A stretch of 29,721 bases of DNA, taken from positions 1 through 29,721 of the forward strand of contig DATLRT010000007.1 of NCBI GenBank assembly GCA_035534575.1, written 5' to 3'. Below the pieces are notes generated by a model. The model had not been told where the DNA came from, did not search any database, and was given only the letters and a program-made list of their open reading frames with translations. This document shows, piece after piece, positions 1 to 7,787 of the stretch (the stretch's first letter is position 1; the number at the start of each line of letters is the position of its first letter). Made by a program: the position numbers and the translations under genes. Source of the DNA: JAGWFU01 sp035534575 (GTDB lineage: Archaea > Micrarchaeota > Micrarchaeia > Micrarchaeales > Micrarchaeaceae).

Positions 1-48
1 AAAAAATCAACTTGTTGTACCTACTGGTCTGTTTACACTATCGTAGGC

Positions 49-58
49 TATAAATATA
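49..58 (+). promoter_or_regulatory. TATA-box promoter of the first operon
   Basis: An AT-rich element reading CTATAAATAT lies about 35 bases before the ATG at 89. With the usual archaeal spacing, transcription would start near position 80, giving a leader of roughly 9 bases. A GGTGA stretch at about 80-84 could still act as a ribosome binding site if the start lies slightly upstream. Inferred from sequence only. Confidence 0.6.
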
Positions 59-88
59 TTCCTTTCTTTATACGATAGCGGTGACGTA

Positions 89-763
89 ATGGCTTCTGAT
101 ATTAATTTTATCGACCTGATAGCCCTGTCAAGGGTCAAGACAGACACAGTTGTGGAGAAGTTCGGCAGCCTGATAAACTCCTCGTTTTTCGACGCATCCA
201 ACATCCTTGGCGGCCTAAAGCAGAAGGGCCTGGTTGACTTCACGACAACGTTCCCGGGGCAGAGCGCGCTCACGATTACGGATCTCGGAAAGACAACAGT
301 GGTGGAGGCGAACGACAAGGCGAAGGGCGAGTTCGACCACCTTGACTTTGCCGTGATATCGGAGCTTGCCAAGGGCAAGAGGAGCCTGACGGACATAACG
401 GGAGCGGTCAACGTGACGTCAAGGGATCTGGCCATGCACCTCTACAAGCTGGCAGAGCAGCAGTACTTATCATACGAGTTCAGGAACGGAAGCATCGACA
501 TAACGCTGACGGAGAAGGGATTCCTGCAGGTGCAGAACGGAATGCCCGTTGCGCCTCCGGTGCCCGGTGCCCCGCAGACAGTGCCGGTGCAGCCCGCACC
601 TGACGCGCAGGCGGCACAGCCTCCTGCCACTGAACCGGCTGCAACAGTTCCACCAGTTCCGGCCCCGATGATGGGGAACAGGATGCTTATCATGGGAGTC
701 GCTACGATAGTCGTCATAATCGTCGTGGTGGCCGTCTGGATGTTCATGATGGGAAGACTCTGA
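89..763 (+). CDS. Tail-anchored protein with two winged-helix-like domains
   Basis: A 224-residue protein of unknown exact role. Residues 1-75 and about 85-150 each have the pattern of a winged helix ending in a beta-wing (ALTITDLG and SIDITLTEKG). Then comes a Pro/Ala/Val-rich linker (about 152-193) and one hydrophobic C-terminal helix (about 199-221) with a very short tail. The layout suggests a cytoplasmic DNA- or protein-binding module fixed to the membrane by its C-terminus. It is the first gene of a run continuing through the acyl-CoA synthetase genes, 22 bases upstream of the next start. The ATG at 89 is preceded by GGTGA. No family name is claimed; it could be a membrane-bound regulator or an assembly adaptor. 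Confidence 0.7.
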   Translation: MASDINFIDLIALSRVKTDTVVEKFGSLINSSFFDASNILGGLKQKGLVDFTTTFPGQSALTITDLGKTTVVEANDKAKGEFDHLDFAVISELAKGKRSLTDITGAVNVTSRDLAMHLYKLAEQQYLSYEFRNGSIDITLTEKGFLQVQNGMPVAPPVPGAPQTVPVQPAPDAQAAQPPATEPAATVPPVPAPMMGNRMLIMGVATIVVIIVVVAVWMFMMGRL

Positions 764-785
764 CCGCAAGGCCGGGGGTATTGAG

Positions 786-1403
786 ATGGACGAGCTCTGG
801 GACTACGATAAGGCTCACGCACTCGTGAAGCGATACAGCATACGCAGCGTTGAGAGCGCGTATGTGAAGAGCGCTGATGAGGCAGTGAGATTCGCGGCGG
901 GAGGACCGATAGCGCTGAAGGCAATCTCAGCGAAGGCACTGCACAAGTCGAAGAGCGGACTGATTATGCTGAACCTGTCCACAAGGGACGAGATAAGCGC
1001 GGCTTACAAGGAGCTCGACAAGAGAGCCGCGCAGTTCAAACCCTACAAGGTGCTTGCGCAGCGGATGATCAGGGGCGGAATAGAAATCATAGTAGGCGGC
1101 AACACCGACCAGCAGTTCGGAAAGATGATACTCATCGGGCTGGGAGGCATTTATGTCGAGACGTTCAAGGACTTTGCGCTGCGCGTATGCCCGATAAAGG
1201 AGTTTGATGCCCAGTCCATGTTGGACCAGATGAAGTCGAAAAACATAATAGCGCCTGACCGGAAGAGCGAGCTTATGCTTAAGACGCTGCTCATGTCGGC
1301 GGCAAAGATGTTCGCGGAGAATGAGATAACCGAGTTCGACCTGAACCCGCTCATACTGCACGATGGGACTTACGATGCGGTTGACCTGAGGGTAATGGGC
1401 TGA
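786..1403 (+). CDS. acdB: ADP-forming acetyl/acyl-CoA synthetase, beta subunit (ATP-grasp)
   Basis: The 205-residue beta subunit of the ADP-forming acyl-CoA synthetase, which makes ATP from acyl-CoA, ADP and phosphate. The ATP-grasp fold is recognisable: PIALKAISAKALHKSK near residue 40, the QRMIRGGIEIIVGG block near 96, the GGIYVE segment, and the terminal EFDLNPLILHD metal/nucleotide-binding strand near 185. Archaeal beta subunits are usually around 230 residues, so this one is slightly short at the N-terminus, but the ATG at 786 is the only good start after the previous stop. The alpha subunit begins 4 bases downstream. In archaea this enzyme conserves energy when amino or keto acids are fermented, which fits the aminotransferase that follows. 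Confidence 0.9.
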   Translation: MDELWDYDKAHALVKRYSIRSVESAYVKSADEAVRFAAGGPIALKAISAKALHKSKSGLIMLNLSTRDEISAAYKELDKRAAQFKPYKVLAQRMIRGGIEIIVGGNTDQQFGKMILIGLGGIYVETFKDFALRVCPIKEFDAQSMLDQMKSKNIIAPDRKSELMLKTLLMSAAKMFAENEITEFDLNPLILHDGTYDAVDLRVMG

Positions 1404-1407
1404 GAGC

Positions 1408-2802
1408 ATGAAGAACAACGATTACAAGGACCTTAGCCACATAATGGCGCCCAAGTCGGTGGCGATAATAGGCGCGTCCAGCAATCCCGACAAGGTGGGC
1501 CACGTCATTCTCCAGAACTATATCGATGCCGGCTACTCCGGGAAAATATATCCGGTCAACATAAAGAACGAGGGGACGATACTCGGGCTCAAGGCTTATG
1601 CAAGCGTGCTTGACATCAAGAAGCCGATAGATGTCGGCGTGATCGCGGTGCCGGCAATGGCAGTGCCGCAGGTGATGGAGGAGTGCGGAAAGGCTGGCGT
1701 GAAGGGGCTGGTGGTTGTGAGCGGTGGATTCCTCGAGGTTGGCAACGCCCAACTGCAGGACCAGCTTGTCGCCATCGCGAGAAAGTACTCAATGCCCACG
1801 ATTGGGCCTAACTGCCTCGGCGTCATGGATCCGAGGTCAAGGATAGACACGCTCTTTCTGCCAACGTACAAGATAGACAGGCCGAAGATTGGAGGTGTCA
1901 GCTTCGCTGCACAGAGCGGCGCGGTAGGCAGCGCCGTGCTCGACATGATAGGCAGCGAGGGATTCGGCATCGCCAGGTTTCTCTCTTATGGAAACGCGGC
2001 GGATGTGGACGAGGTGGACATACTCAACTATCTCGGCAATGACAAGGACACCAAGGTAATCGTTTATTACATAGAGGGAGTCAAGAGGGGCAAGGAGTTC
2101 ATAGAGGTGGCGAAGAAGGTCACCAAGATAAAGCCCGTTGTGATAAGCAAGGGAGGAGTCACTGCCGCTGGTGCGGGGGCTGCGCACTCCCACACGGCCT
2201 CGCTTGCTGGCAGCAGCCAGGCGTATGAGGCGGTGTTCAGGCAGTTCGGCTTCACGATAGCGAAGGACCTCAAGGACCTGATAAACTACGCCAAGATATT
2301 CGACACTCAGCCGCTCGCGACCGGAAAGAAGATTGCAATACTCACAAACGGCGGTGGAATAGGAGTACTTGCCACCGACGCTCTTTACAACAACGGGTTG
2401 GAGCTTGCCACACTTACAAAGGATTCGGAGGACAGGCTAAGGAAGCTGATGCCGGAGACGGTCAACATAAGGATGCCGATGGACCTTGTGGGAGACGCGG
2501 ATGACAAGAGATACACGGATGCGCTCAGCGTGGTGGGTGACGACCCAAACGTTGACGCGATATTGGCGATAGTCTTGTTCCAAACACCGGGAGCGGACTC
2601 AAGGCTTGCATCAAGCCTCGTGAGCTTCGCGGCGAAGATGAAGAAGCCGATGGTGGGACTGAGCGTAGGAGGCAGCTACACGCATGCGCACAGGCAGATG
2701 ATGGAGAACGCGGGAATGCCGGTCTACGAATCGCCTGACGATGCAGCAGGCTCGCTTGCAGCGCTGATAAATTACTCGAGGTACAGGAAGGGGATCGCAT
2801 GA
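1408..2802 (+). CDS. acdA: ADP-forming acetyl/acyl-CoA synthetase, alpha subunit
   Basis: A 464-residue CoA-binding and CoA-ligase subunit, close to the roughly 460 residues known for archaeal alpha subunits. The N-terminal Rossmann CoA-binding domain starts with SVAIIGASSNPDKVG (17-31). GPNCLGV follows at 133-139 and SFAAQSGAVG near 165. The phosphate-carrying histidine is in SHTASLAG (His262). The C-terminal ligase domain contains the glycine-rich LTNGGGIGVLATD segment. With the beta subunit it would convert acyl-CoA, ADP and phosphate to acid, ATP and CoA in the cytoplasm. Its TGA stop overlaps the ATG of the aminotransferase (ATGA at 2799-2802), so translation of the two is probably coupled. 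Confidence 0.95.
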   Translation: MKNNDYKDLSHIMAPKSVAIIGASSNPDKVGHVILQNYIDAGYSGKIYPVNIKNEGTILGLKAYASVLDIKKPIDVGVIAVPAMAVPQVMEECGKAGVKGLVVVSGGFLEVGNAQLQDQLVAIARKYSMPTIGPNCLGVMDPRSRIDTLFLPTYKIDRPKIGGVSFAAQSGAVGSAVLDMIGSEGFGIARFLSYGNAADVDEVDILNYLGNDKDTKVIVYYIEGVKRGKEFIEVAKKVTKIKPVVISKGGVTAAGAGAAHSHTASLAGSSQAYEAVFRQFGFTIAKDLKDLINYAKIFDTQPLATGKKIAILTNGGGIGVLATDALYNNGLELATLTKDSEDRLRKLMPETVNIRMPMDLVGDADDKRYTDALSVVGDDPNVDAILAIVLFQTPGADSRLASSLVSFAAKMKKPMVGLSVGGSYTHAHRQMMENAGMPVYESPDDAAGSLAALINYSRYRKGIA

Positions 2803-4112
2803 TAAAGCTCGACAAAAAGGCAAGGGACATAATGGCGAGGGACAGGAAGGTCTTCCTCACCACGACGAGGGGCGACAACCAGTTCATCGCAGACCACGGC
2901 GACGGCGACTTCGTCTACGACGTCTCCGGAAACAAGTTCATAGATTTCTCGAGCTTCATATCGGTCTACAACTTCGGAGTTAACGGTAACAAGGAGATAC
3001 GCACTGCAGTAAAGGCGCAGGTGGACAGGCTGATGCACGCTGCGTTCACCGACTACAGGGCGGAGCTCCCCGTCCTGTTCGCGGAGAAGTTGCTGAGCTT
3101 CTTCCCTGCCGGGTTCGGAAAAATGTTCCTCTCTAACTCTGGGACCGAAGCGAACGAGGCCGCGATAAAATTCGCCAAGCTGTTCACCAAGAGGCAGTAC
3201 GTACTTGCATTTTACAACTCATTCCACGGGCGCACGATGGGCTCGCTTTCGCTTACCGCATCAAGGGCTGTGCACAGGGAGCACTTCGGACCGTTTCCAG
3301 GAGCGCTACACGCACCATACCCATACGCGTATAGATGCAAGATGGGCCACTCTACTGAGGAGTGCGGGATGGAGCAAATCGACTTCATAGAGCGCAACAT
3401 CATAGGCAAGGAGGTATCCGGAAAGGAGATAGCCGCGATATTCGTTGAGCCTATACAGGGCGAGGGCGGCTACATAGTGCCATCAAAAATGTTCATGAAG
3501 GAGCTGCGACGGGTAGCCGATGATAACGGGATACTTCTAGTCTCAGACGAGGTACAGGCAGGATACATGCGCACGGGCAAGTTCCTGGCGATGGACAACT
3601 TCGGAATCAAGGCGGACATCTACACGATGGCAAAGGCCGTTGGCGGGGGTCTGCCGATGGGTGTCACTGTCACGAAGAGCAGCTTGGGGGACATACCTGC
3701 CGGATCGCACGCGAACACTTTCGGCGGAAATCTTGCATCCGTTGCGGCTGGCTACGCTTCGCTGCAGTACCTTGAGCGGAACAAGGCAAGCATAGAGAAG
3801 CAGGTTGCGGACAAGGGCAGGCTGATAATGAAAAGGCTCAACCAGATGAAGGAGCGATACGAGATAATCGGGGACGCCAGGGGGCTGGGAATGATGCTTG
3901 CAATAGAGCTGGTGAACGACAGAAGGACTAAGTCCCCCGCGATAAGGCAGAGGGACAAGGCGATAATCAATGCCTTCGACAACGGCTTGCTCCTGCTTCC
4001 GGCAGGCGAATCGTCGATAAGGATAATTCCTCCGCTTACGGTGAGCAACGAGTCACTGGCTAAGGGACTTGACATACTGGAGGATGCGATAAAAGCGGTC
4101 AATGGGAATTAG
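2799..4112 (+). CDS. Class III PLP-dependent aminotransferase (4-aminobutyrate/ornithine type)
   Basis: A 437-residue fold-type I aminotransferase of subgroup III, of normal length. Visible hallmarks are NSGTEANEAAIK (113-124, cofactor phosphate region), YNSFHGRTMGS (139-149), VEPIQGEGG (216-224), the cofactor-binding aspartate in LLVSDEVQAG (Asp250) and the Schiff-base lysine in TMAKAVGGG (Lys279). The family moves an omega-amino group from substrates such as 4-aminobutyrate or ornithine to 2-oxoglutarate; the exact donor cannot be read from sequence. Overlap with the acyl-CoA synthetase alpha gene suggests that a transaminated keto acid or semialdehyde, once oxidised to acyl-CoA elsewhere, feeds ATP formation. 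That link is inference. Confidence 0.9.
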   Translation: MIKLDKKARDIMARDRKVFLTTTRGDNQFIADHGDGDFVYDVSGNKFIDFSSFISVYNFGVNGNKEIRTAVKAQVDRLMHAAFTDYRAELPVLFAEKLLSFFPAGFGKMFLSNSGTEANEAAIKFAKLFTKRQYVLAFYNSFHGRTMGSLSLTASRAVHREHFGPFPGALHAPYPYAYRCKMGHSTEECGMEQIDFIERNIIGKEVSGKEIAAIFVEPIQGEGGYIVPSKMFMKELRRVADDNGILLVSDEVQAGYMRTGKFLAMDNFGIKADIYTMAKAVGGGLPMGVTVTKSSLGDIPAGSHANTFGGNLASVAAGYASLQYLERNKASIEKQVADKGRLIMKRLNQMKERYEIIGDARGLGMMLAIELVNDRRTKSPAIRQRDKAIINAFDNGLLLLPAGESSIRIIPPLTVSNESLAKGLDILEDAIKAVNGN

Positions 4113-4379
4113 ATGCCGCTACCGCCATTTGCGATACTGCCTGTTGCGATAGTGGCCGTAGTTATTGTCGCGCTCTTGCTATATTACAGATTTGGGCCAA
4201 AGTACGTAACAAGGCTCACATGCCAAAAGTGCTCCCAGCAGTTTGATTACAACTGGGTGCCAGGAATCTCATTCAACGCAGTAAGGCTGGGCAAGTGGAG
4301 GTACATGAGATGCCCCCTCTGCGGCAGGTGGTCGCTGTTCAATGTATGGGATACAAAGACCGTAGTGGCAAAGCCCTGA
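4113..4379 (+). CDS. Small membrane-anchored zinc-ribbon protein
   Basis: An 88-residue protein whose ATG directly follows the aminotransferase stop. Residues 5-25 are one hydrophobic helix, and a cytoplasmic or external domain follows with two cysteine pairs: CQKC (about 38-41) and CPLC (about 68-71). Spacing and surrounding aromatic residues fit a single zinc ribbon. No enzyme motif is visible. Position at the end of the run suggests co-transcription, but its role is unknown. Residue numbers are approximate. Confidence 0.75.
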   Translation: MPLPPFAILPVAIVAVVIVALLLYYRFGPKYVTRLTCQKCSQQFDYNWVPGISFNAVRLGKWRYMRCPLCGRWSLFNVWDTKTVVAKP

Positions 4380-4427
4380 TTCTGTCGGCATATGTTTAAA
4401 TACCGTTCGGGGCTTGGGACGAAAACC

Positions 4428-4437
4428 TTATATATAA
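4428..4437 (+). promoter_or_regulatory. TATA-box promoter for the 4467 gene
   Basis: TTATATATAA preceded by a purine-rich GAAAACC (BRE-like) lies about 30 bases upstream of the ATG at 4467, predicting a start near 4459 and a very short leader. This argues that translation begins at 4467 rather than at in-frame ATG 4392, which lies upstream of the predicted transcript. A second AT-rich element (TTTAAATA at 4395-4402) could be an alternative promoter. Confidence 0.65.
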
Positions 4438-4466
4438 CCCCGAACACTTCAGTTAGTTGTGAAGAC

Positions 4467-4766
4467 ATGGGAACAATGCACATGGAATTGAGGACTCAAC
4501 AGATTGAATTTACCCCTAAGGAGATGAAGGAACTGTCCAAAAAGGGAAGGGAGGGCTACAGGGAGATGCTTGAGCTCGTAAAGAAAGGGGACTACAGCAG
4601 CATGGTTAAGGCCCAGAGCAAATCAATAGGCGTCAAGCAGTTGCTCGATGCTGGAGGGGACGGCATCGCCTTGTACGTGGTCAAGACGCTGGATGTCGAT
4701 ATAGAAAAGAAAATTGGGAAAGCCCTACTGAATAAGCTACACCAGATAGGCGACTACGGAATCTGA
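4467..4766 (+). CDS. Hypothetical protein, 99 residues
   Basis: I do not recognise a family. The protein is a soluble, Lys/Glu-rich, mostly helical 99-residue product, with a short N-terminal beta-like stretch (ELRTQQIEFT) followed by helices containing KEMKELSKKGREGYREMLELVKKG. It has no cysteines, signal peptide or membrane segment. It has its own promoter, faces the translin gene and is separated from it by 37 bases. An in-frame ATG at 4476 is a possible alternative start. Confidence 0.65.
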   Translation: MGTMHMELRTQQIEFTPKEMKELSKKGREGYREMLELVKKGDYSSMVKAQSKSIGVKQLLDAGGDGIALYVVKTLDVDIEKKIGKALLNKLHQIGDYGI

Positions 4767-4803
4767 ATGCTGAAGCAAAGCAGAGGCAGAAACACTAAAG
4801 TAA

Positions 4804-5376
4804 TCAGCGCCTCTTCTTGAATGAGAGTATCTCGCTTCCCGCGCTCTCTATCTGTATTCTTGCCACATCCTGCTTCTTTCTGAACCCGTTCAGTGCGACC
4901 TCGGCGAACCTTACGCTCCTTGTGGAGTCGTATATCAGTTTCATGAACTCGAAGTACTTGTTCGCCGCCTTTGTGTCGTCGCCATTGAGAGCCTCGAACA
5001 CTTCCCTCTTCAGCTCTCCCACAGTGTCCATCAGTCCGAGTATGTAGGCCTCGTTGTCCACGCCGATATCCGAGAGCTTGGGAATGCTGCCTTCTGTCTT
5101 TATCGAGAAGAAGCATGCGGCTTCCACGTATTCCTGATAAGCCTGCATTGTGTGGTACCTGAAACTGTTGTCTATCTTTCTGGTGGAAGAAACTGTTTTC
5201 TTAAGCTGTGCCAGCCTTTTGCCCGCCTCAGCCGCCCTGCCGTTGTGTAGAAGCGTGATTATCTGCCCTGCCTCTCTTATCATCTCGCGAGATGCATCCA
5301 TTATGTTGTCGAATCGCTTCTGCTTGTCAGTAAGGTAGCTAGATATCTTGCTAATGTCGTTTTCCAGATTGTTCAT
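4804..5376 (-). CDS. Translin family protein
   Basis: A 190-residue all-helical protein matching the translin/TRAX pattern. It has an early REMIREAG helix, the TMQAYQEYVEAACFF helix, a YILGLMDTVGELKREV block diagnostic of the family, and a closing KKQDVARIQIE segment. Translins are nucleic-acid-binding oligomers; eukaryotic TRAX and an archaeal homologue cleave RNA through acidic residues, and the Glu in YVEA and Glu in GELKRE are candidate catalytic positions. The start is placed at ATG 5376, which overlaps the glycosylase stop (ATGA); a longer frame to 5454 exists but runs inside the glycosylase gene. The operon with GlyRS and a DNA glycosylase hints at tRNA or nucleic-acid quality control, which is inference. 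Confidence 0.88.
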   Translation of the reverse strand: MNNLENDISKISSYLTDKQKRFDNIMDASREMIREAGQIITLLHNGRAAEAGKRLAQLKKTVSSTRKIDNSFRYHTMQAYQEYVEAACFFSIKTEGSIPKLSDIGVDNEAYILGLMDTVGELKREVFEALNGDDTKAANKYFEFMKLIYDSTRSVRFAEVALNGFRKKQDVARIQIESAGSEILSFKKRR

Positions 5377-6266
5377 AGTCTCACTTTTGTTCCCATCTGT
5401 CTGCCGCCCCAGAAGAGGTACTGTTGGGCGTAGCCCAGGTATTCCCTGTGCCACCTCTCCTCCGCGAATTTGTGCAGATCCTTAATCTTCTTCGCCTTTC
5501 CATTGAAGTAAACGTTCTCCAGCGTCCTCTTCACCCAGACGTCTATTGGAAACGCCTCAAGGTTTCCATAGCCAAGCAGGGCGATGCAGTCCGCAACCTT
5601 GTCGCCGACGCCGTCTATTTCCATCAGCGACTCCTTCAGTTCATCATAGCCTTTCTTCTGAAGCTTATAAAGATTCAGGTTATTGGTGCAGAACTCGGCG
5701 GCGGACTTGAGGTACTTTGCCCTGAATCCCGCTCCGCACTCCTTGAAATCCTTCTCCGTGGCGGCCGCCAGTTCCTCGCTTGTTGGAAACGCCTTCGCCT
5801 TGTTATCTCCGTCCGTGATATCTGTGCCGAACTTATCTATGATCTTCAGCACAGTGCCCCTGATCTTCTTCACGTTGTTGTACTGGGACACTATATAGCA
5901 CAAGGTGGTCTCCCACGGGTCGTTGAGAGTTATCCTCATCCCCATGTAACTCTTCACCGCCTCTTTCATGAACGCGTCGGTCTGTATGTCGGCGTACATG
6001 CGATCCATGTCGTAGTCGAGCCCGAACCTGCGCACCAGCTCCTTTTTCTTTGACGGGATATTTTTCCCGGTCAAAGTGAACTTGCCCACGCCGTTGCTCA
6101 GGCTGAACCTGGTGTCTATTATCTGCCTTCCGGATGCGTAGCGCAGAGTGCCCTTTCTCTCGTTGTAATCTGAGAAGAAGGTGAGCGGCTGGGCGCTCTC
6201 CAGCGTGTGCCTCAAATCGAAAAGCCGTGCCTGCACACCCGAGGGGGTGTACTTGTAGAGACTCAT
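5373..6266 (-). CDS. ogg: OGG1-like 8-oxoguanine DNA glycosylase/AP lyase (HhH-GPD)
   Basis: A 297-residue base-excision repair glycosylase. The N-terminal OGG-type beta domain comes first. Next is the NDPWETTLCYIVSQYNNV helix (about 115-132) seen in OGG1 and AlkA relatives. The helix-hairpin-helix reads DGVGDKVADCIALLG (218-232), with the bifunctional glycosylase/lyase lysine at Lys223 and the catalytic aspartate at Asp242 (FPIDVWVKR). Presence of Lys223 separates it from monofunctional AlkA. The expected reaction is removal of 8-oxoguanine from DNA with strand nicking at the abasic site. ATGA overlaps join it to GlyRS upstream and translin downstream. Confidence 0.9.
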   Translation of the reverse strand: MSLYKYTPSGVQARLFDLRHTLESAQPLTFFSDYNERKGTLRYASGRQIIDTRFSLSNGVGKFTLTGKNIPSKKKELVRRFGLDYDMDRMYADIQTDAFMKEAVKSYMGMRITLNDPWETTLCYIVSQYNNVKKIRGTVLKIIDKFGTDITDGDNKAKAFPTSEELAAATEKDFKECGAGFRAKYLKSAAEFCTNNLNLYKLQKKGYDELKESLMEIDGVGDKVADCIALLGYGNLEAFPIDVWVKRTLENVYFNGKAKKIKDLHKFAEERWHREYLGYAQQYLFWGGRQMGTKVRL

Positions 6267-7768
6267 CTTATCTCGCTTGGCTTCTTCCTGACCTGCTCCG
6301 CGGTCTTCGCGTCCCTGACAGTGACGGTTCCGTCCTCCAGCGTTGTGTAGTCAACAGTTATCGCGAATGGTATGCCGGTCTCGTCGGACTTTGCGTAGCT
6401 CTTGCCTATGCTGCTCGATATGTTGAAGAATGTAGATACGCCGCGCTCCTTGAGCTCCTTGCTTATCTCAAGTGCCTTCTCGACCAGCTTCTCGTCCTTC
6501 TGCATCGGATACACCGCGTAATCGTAAGGCGCCGTGTACTTGTTCAGCAGAAGCAGGCTCCACTCCCTCTTCTCGTCCTTGTGCACCGAGTTTGAGAGGA
6601 GTACCCAGAATATCCTGTCAAGGCCGAAACTTATCTCAACAACGTGCGGCACCAGCTTCTTCTCTCCGTTGACTATGCTCATGTCGCTCTTGGAGAACTT
6701 CTCGTGGTTCCTCAGGTCGAAGTCGGTCCTGTAGGCTATGCCGATCAGCTCCTCGAAGCCCGCATCGTGCCTTGCTTCAAGGTCTATGTTGCCCTTAGAG
6801 TAGTGGGGAAGCTCGTGCTCGAGCTGCTGCCTGAACCTGAACACGCCCTCGTCAAAGCCGATGCCGATCATGTACTGCTTGGCCCTGAACATCAGGTACG
6901 CGAAGAGCTTGTTGGGTATGTAGCCCTTGCTCAATCCCTCCTCAAGGGTTATCTGCACGAACTCCTTGCCCGAGTTCTCCGCCTGCATCTCTCGGGTTAC
7001 GAAGTTGACCTTCTCCTTGAGGAACTTGTCGTCCACCATCTCGTTGTTTATCTTCAGCTCCTTCTCCTCGGGGTCGAAGAAGAACTCGAGCTCCATCTGG
7101 GAGAACTCCCTCATCCTTATCAGCATCCTCCTCGGGGATATCTCGTTCCTGAACGCCTTGCCAACCTGCCCTATGCCTATCGGCAGCTTGAGCGCCAGAG
7201 TCCTGAAGATGTTCTTGAAGTCTATGAATATTCCCTGCGCTGTCTCCGGCCTCAGGTATCCCTGGGTGCCGCCCATCGGGCCCACGCTGGTGCCCAGCAT
7301 CAAGTTGAATGTGGATGCCTTGTGCAGCGGGGTGCCGCACTTCTCGCACTTTGCACTGTTGTCCTCCAGCATCTGCTCAAGCTCGGGAAGCTTGCTTATC
7401 TTCGCCTTCTCCGCTGATGCCTTGTCGCCCTTCTTGAGGAACAGCTCCTCCAGCAGCTTGTCAACCCTGAAGCTCGTCTTGCACTTGCTGCATACGGTGA
7501 TTGGGTCGGTGAAGTTACCGAGGTGGCCGCTCGCCTGGAAGACTATCTCGGGGCCTATGATTGTCGTGTCTATCTCAACGTTGCCCATGTCTTCTATGAA
7601 GTTGGCTCTCCATGATTGCTCGATGTTGTGCCTTATCCTGAGACCTATCGGTCCGTAATCGTAGAACCCCCCTAGCTCGCCATACGGGCCGAACGCGGGT
7701 ATGACTATGCCCCTCCTCGTCGAGAGGTTGATAAGCGCCTCGGTGCCCTGCTTCTCCAATGATGCCAT
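6263..7768 (-). CDS. glyS: Glycyl-tRNA synthetase, archaeal/eukaryotic type
   Basis: A 501-residue class IIa synthetase that charges tRNA-Gly. Near the N-terminus it has RRGIVIPAFGPYGELGGFYDYGP, typical of alpha2 enzymes. A zinc-binding insertion holds two cysteine pairs (CSKC and CEKC). Then come GTQGYLRPETAQGIF, motif 2 (FRNEISPRR) and motif 3 (FGLDRIFW), with a C-terminal anticodon-binding domain ending in SEIR. It is somewhat shorter than many archaeal homologues (about 550-580), but all catalytic motifs are present. The TGA stop overlaps the glycosylase start. The upstream gene ends 19 bases away, so it is probably part of the same transcript. Confidence 0.95.
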   Translation of the reverse strand: MASLEKQGTEALINLSTRRGIVIPAFGPYGELGGFYDYGPIGLRIRHNIEQSWRANFIEDMGNVEIDTTIIGPEIVFQASGHLGNFTDPITVCSKCKTSFRVDKLLEELFLKKGDKASAEKAKISKLPELEQMLEDNSAKCEKCGTPLHKASTFNLMLGTSVGPMGGTQGYLRPETAQGIFIDFKNIFRTLALKLPIGIGQVGKAFRNEISPRRMLIRMREFSQMELEFFFDPEEKELKINNEMVDDKFLKEKVNFVTREMQAENSGKEFVQITLEEGLSKGYIPNKLFAYLMFRAKQYMIGIGFDEGVFRFRQQLEHELPHYSKGNIDLEARHDAGFEELIGIAYRTDFDLRNHEKFSKSDMSIVNGEKKLVPHVVEISFGLDRIFWVLLSNSVHKDEKREWSLLLLNKYTAPYDYAVYPMQKDEKLVEKALEISKELKERGVSTFFNISSSIGKSYAKSDETGIPFAITVDYTTLEDGTVTVRDAKTAEQVRKKPSEIR

Positions 7769-7787
7769 TCAAACACATTTTAAATTT

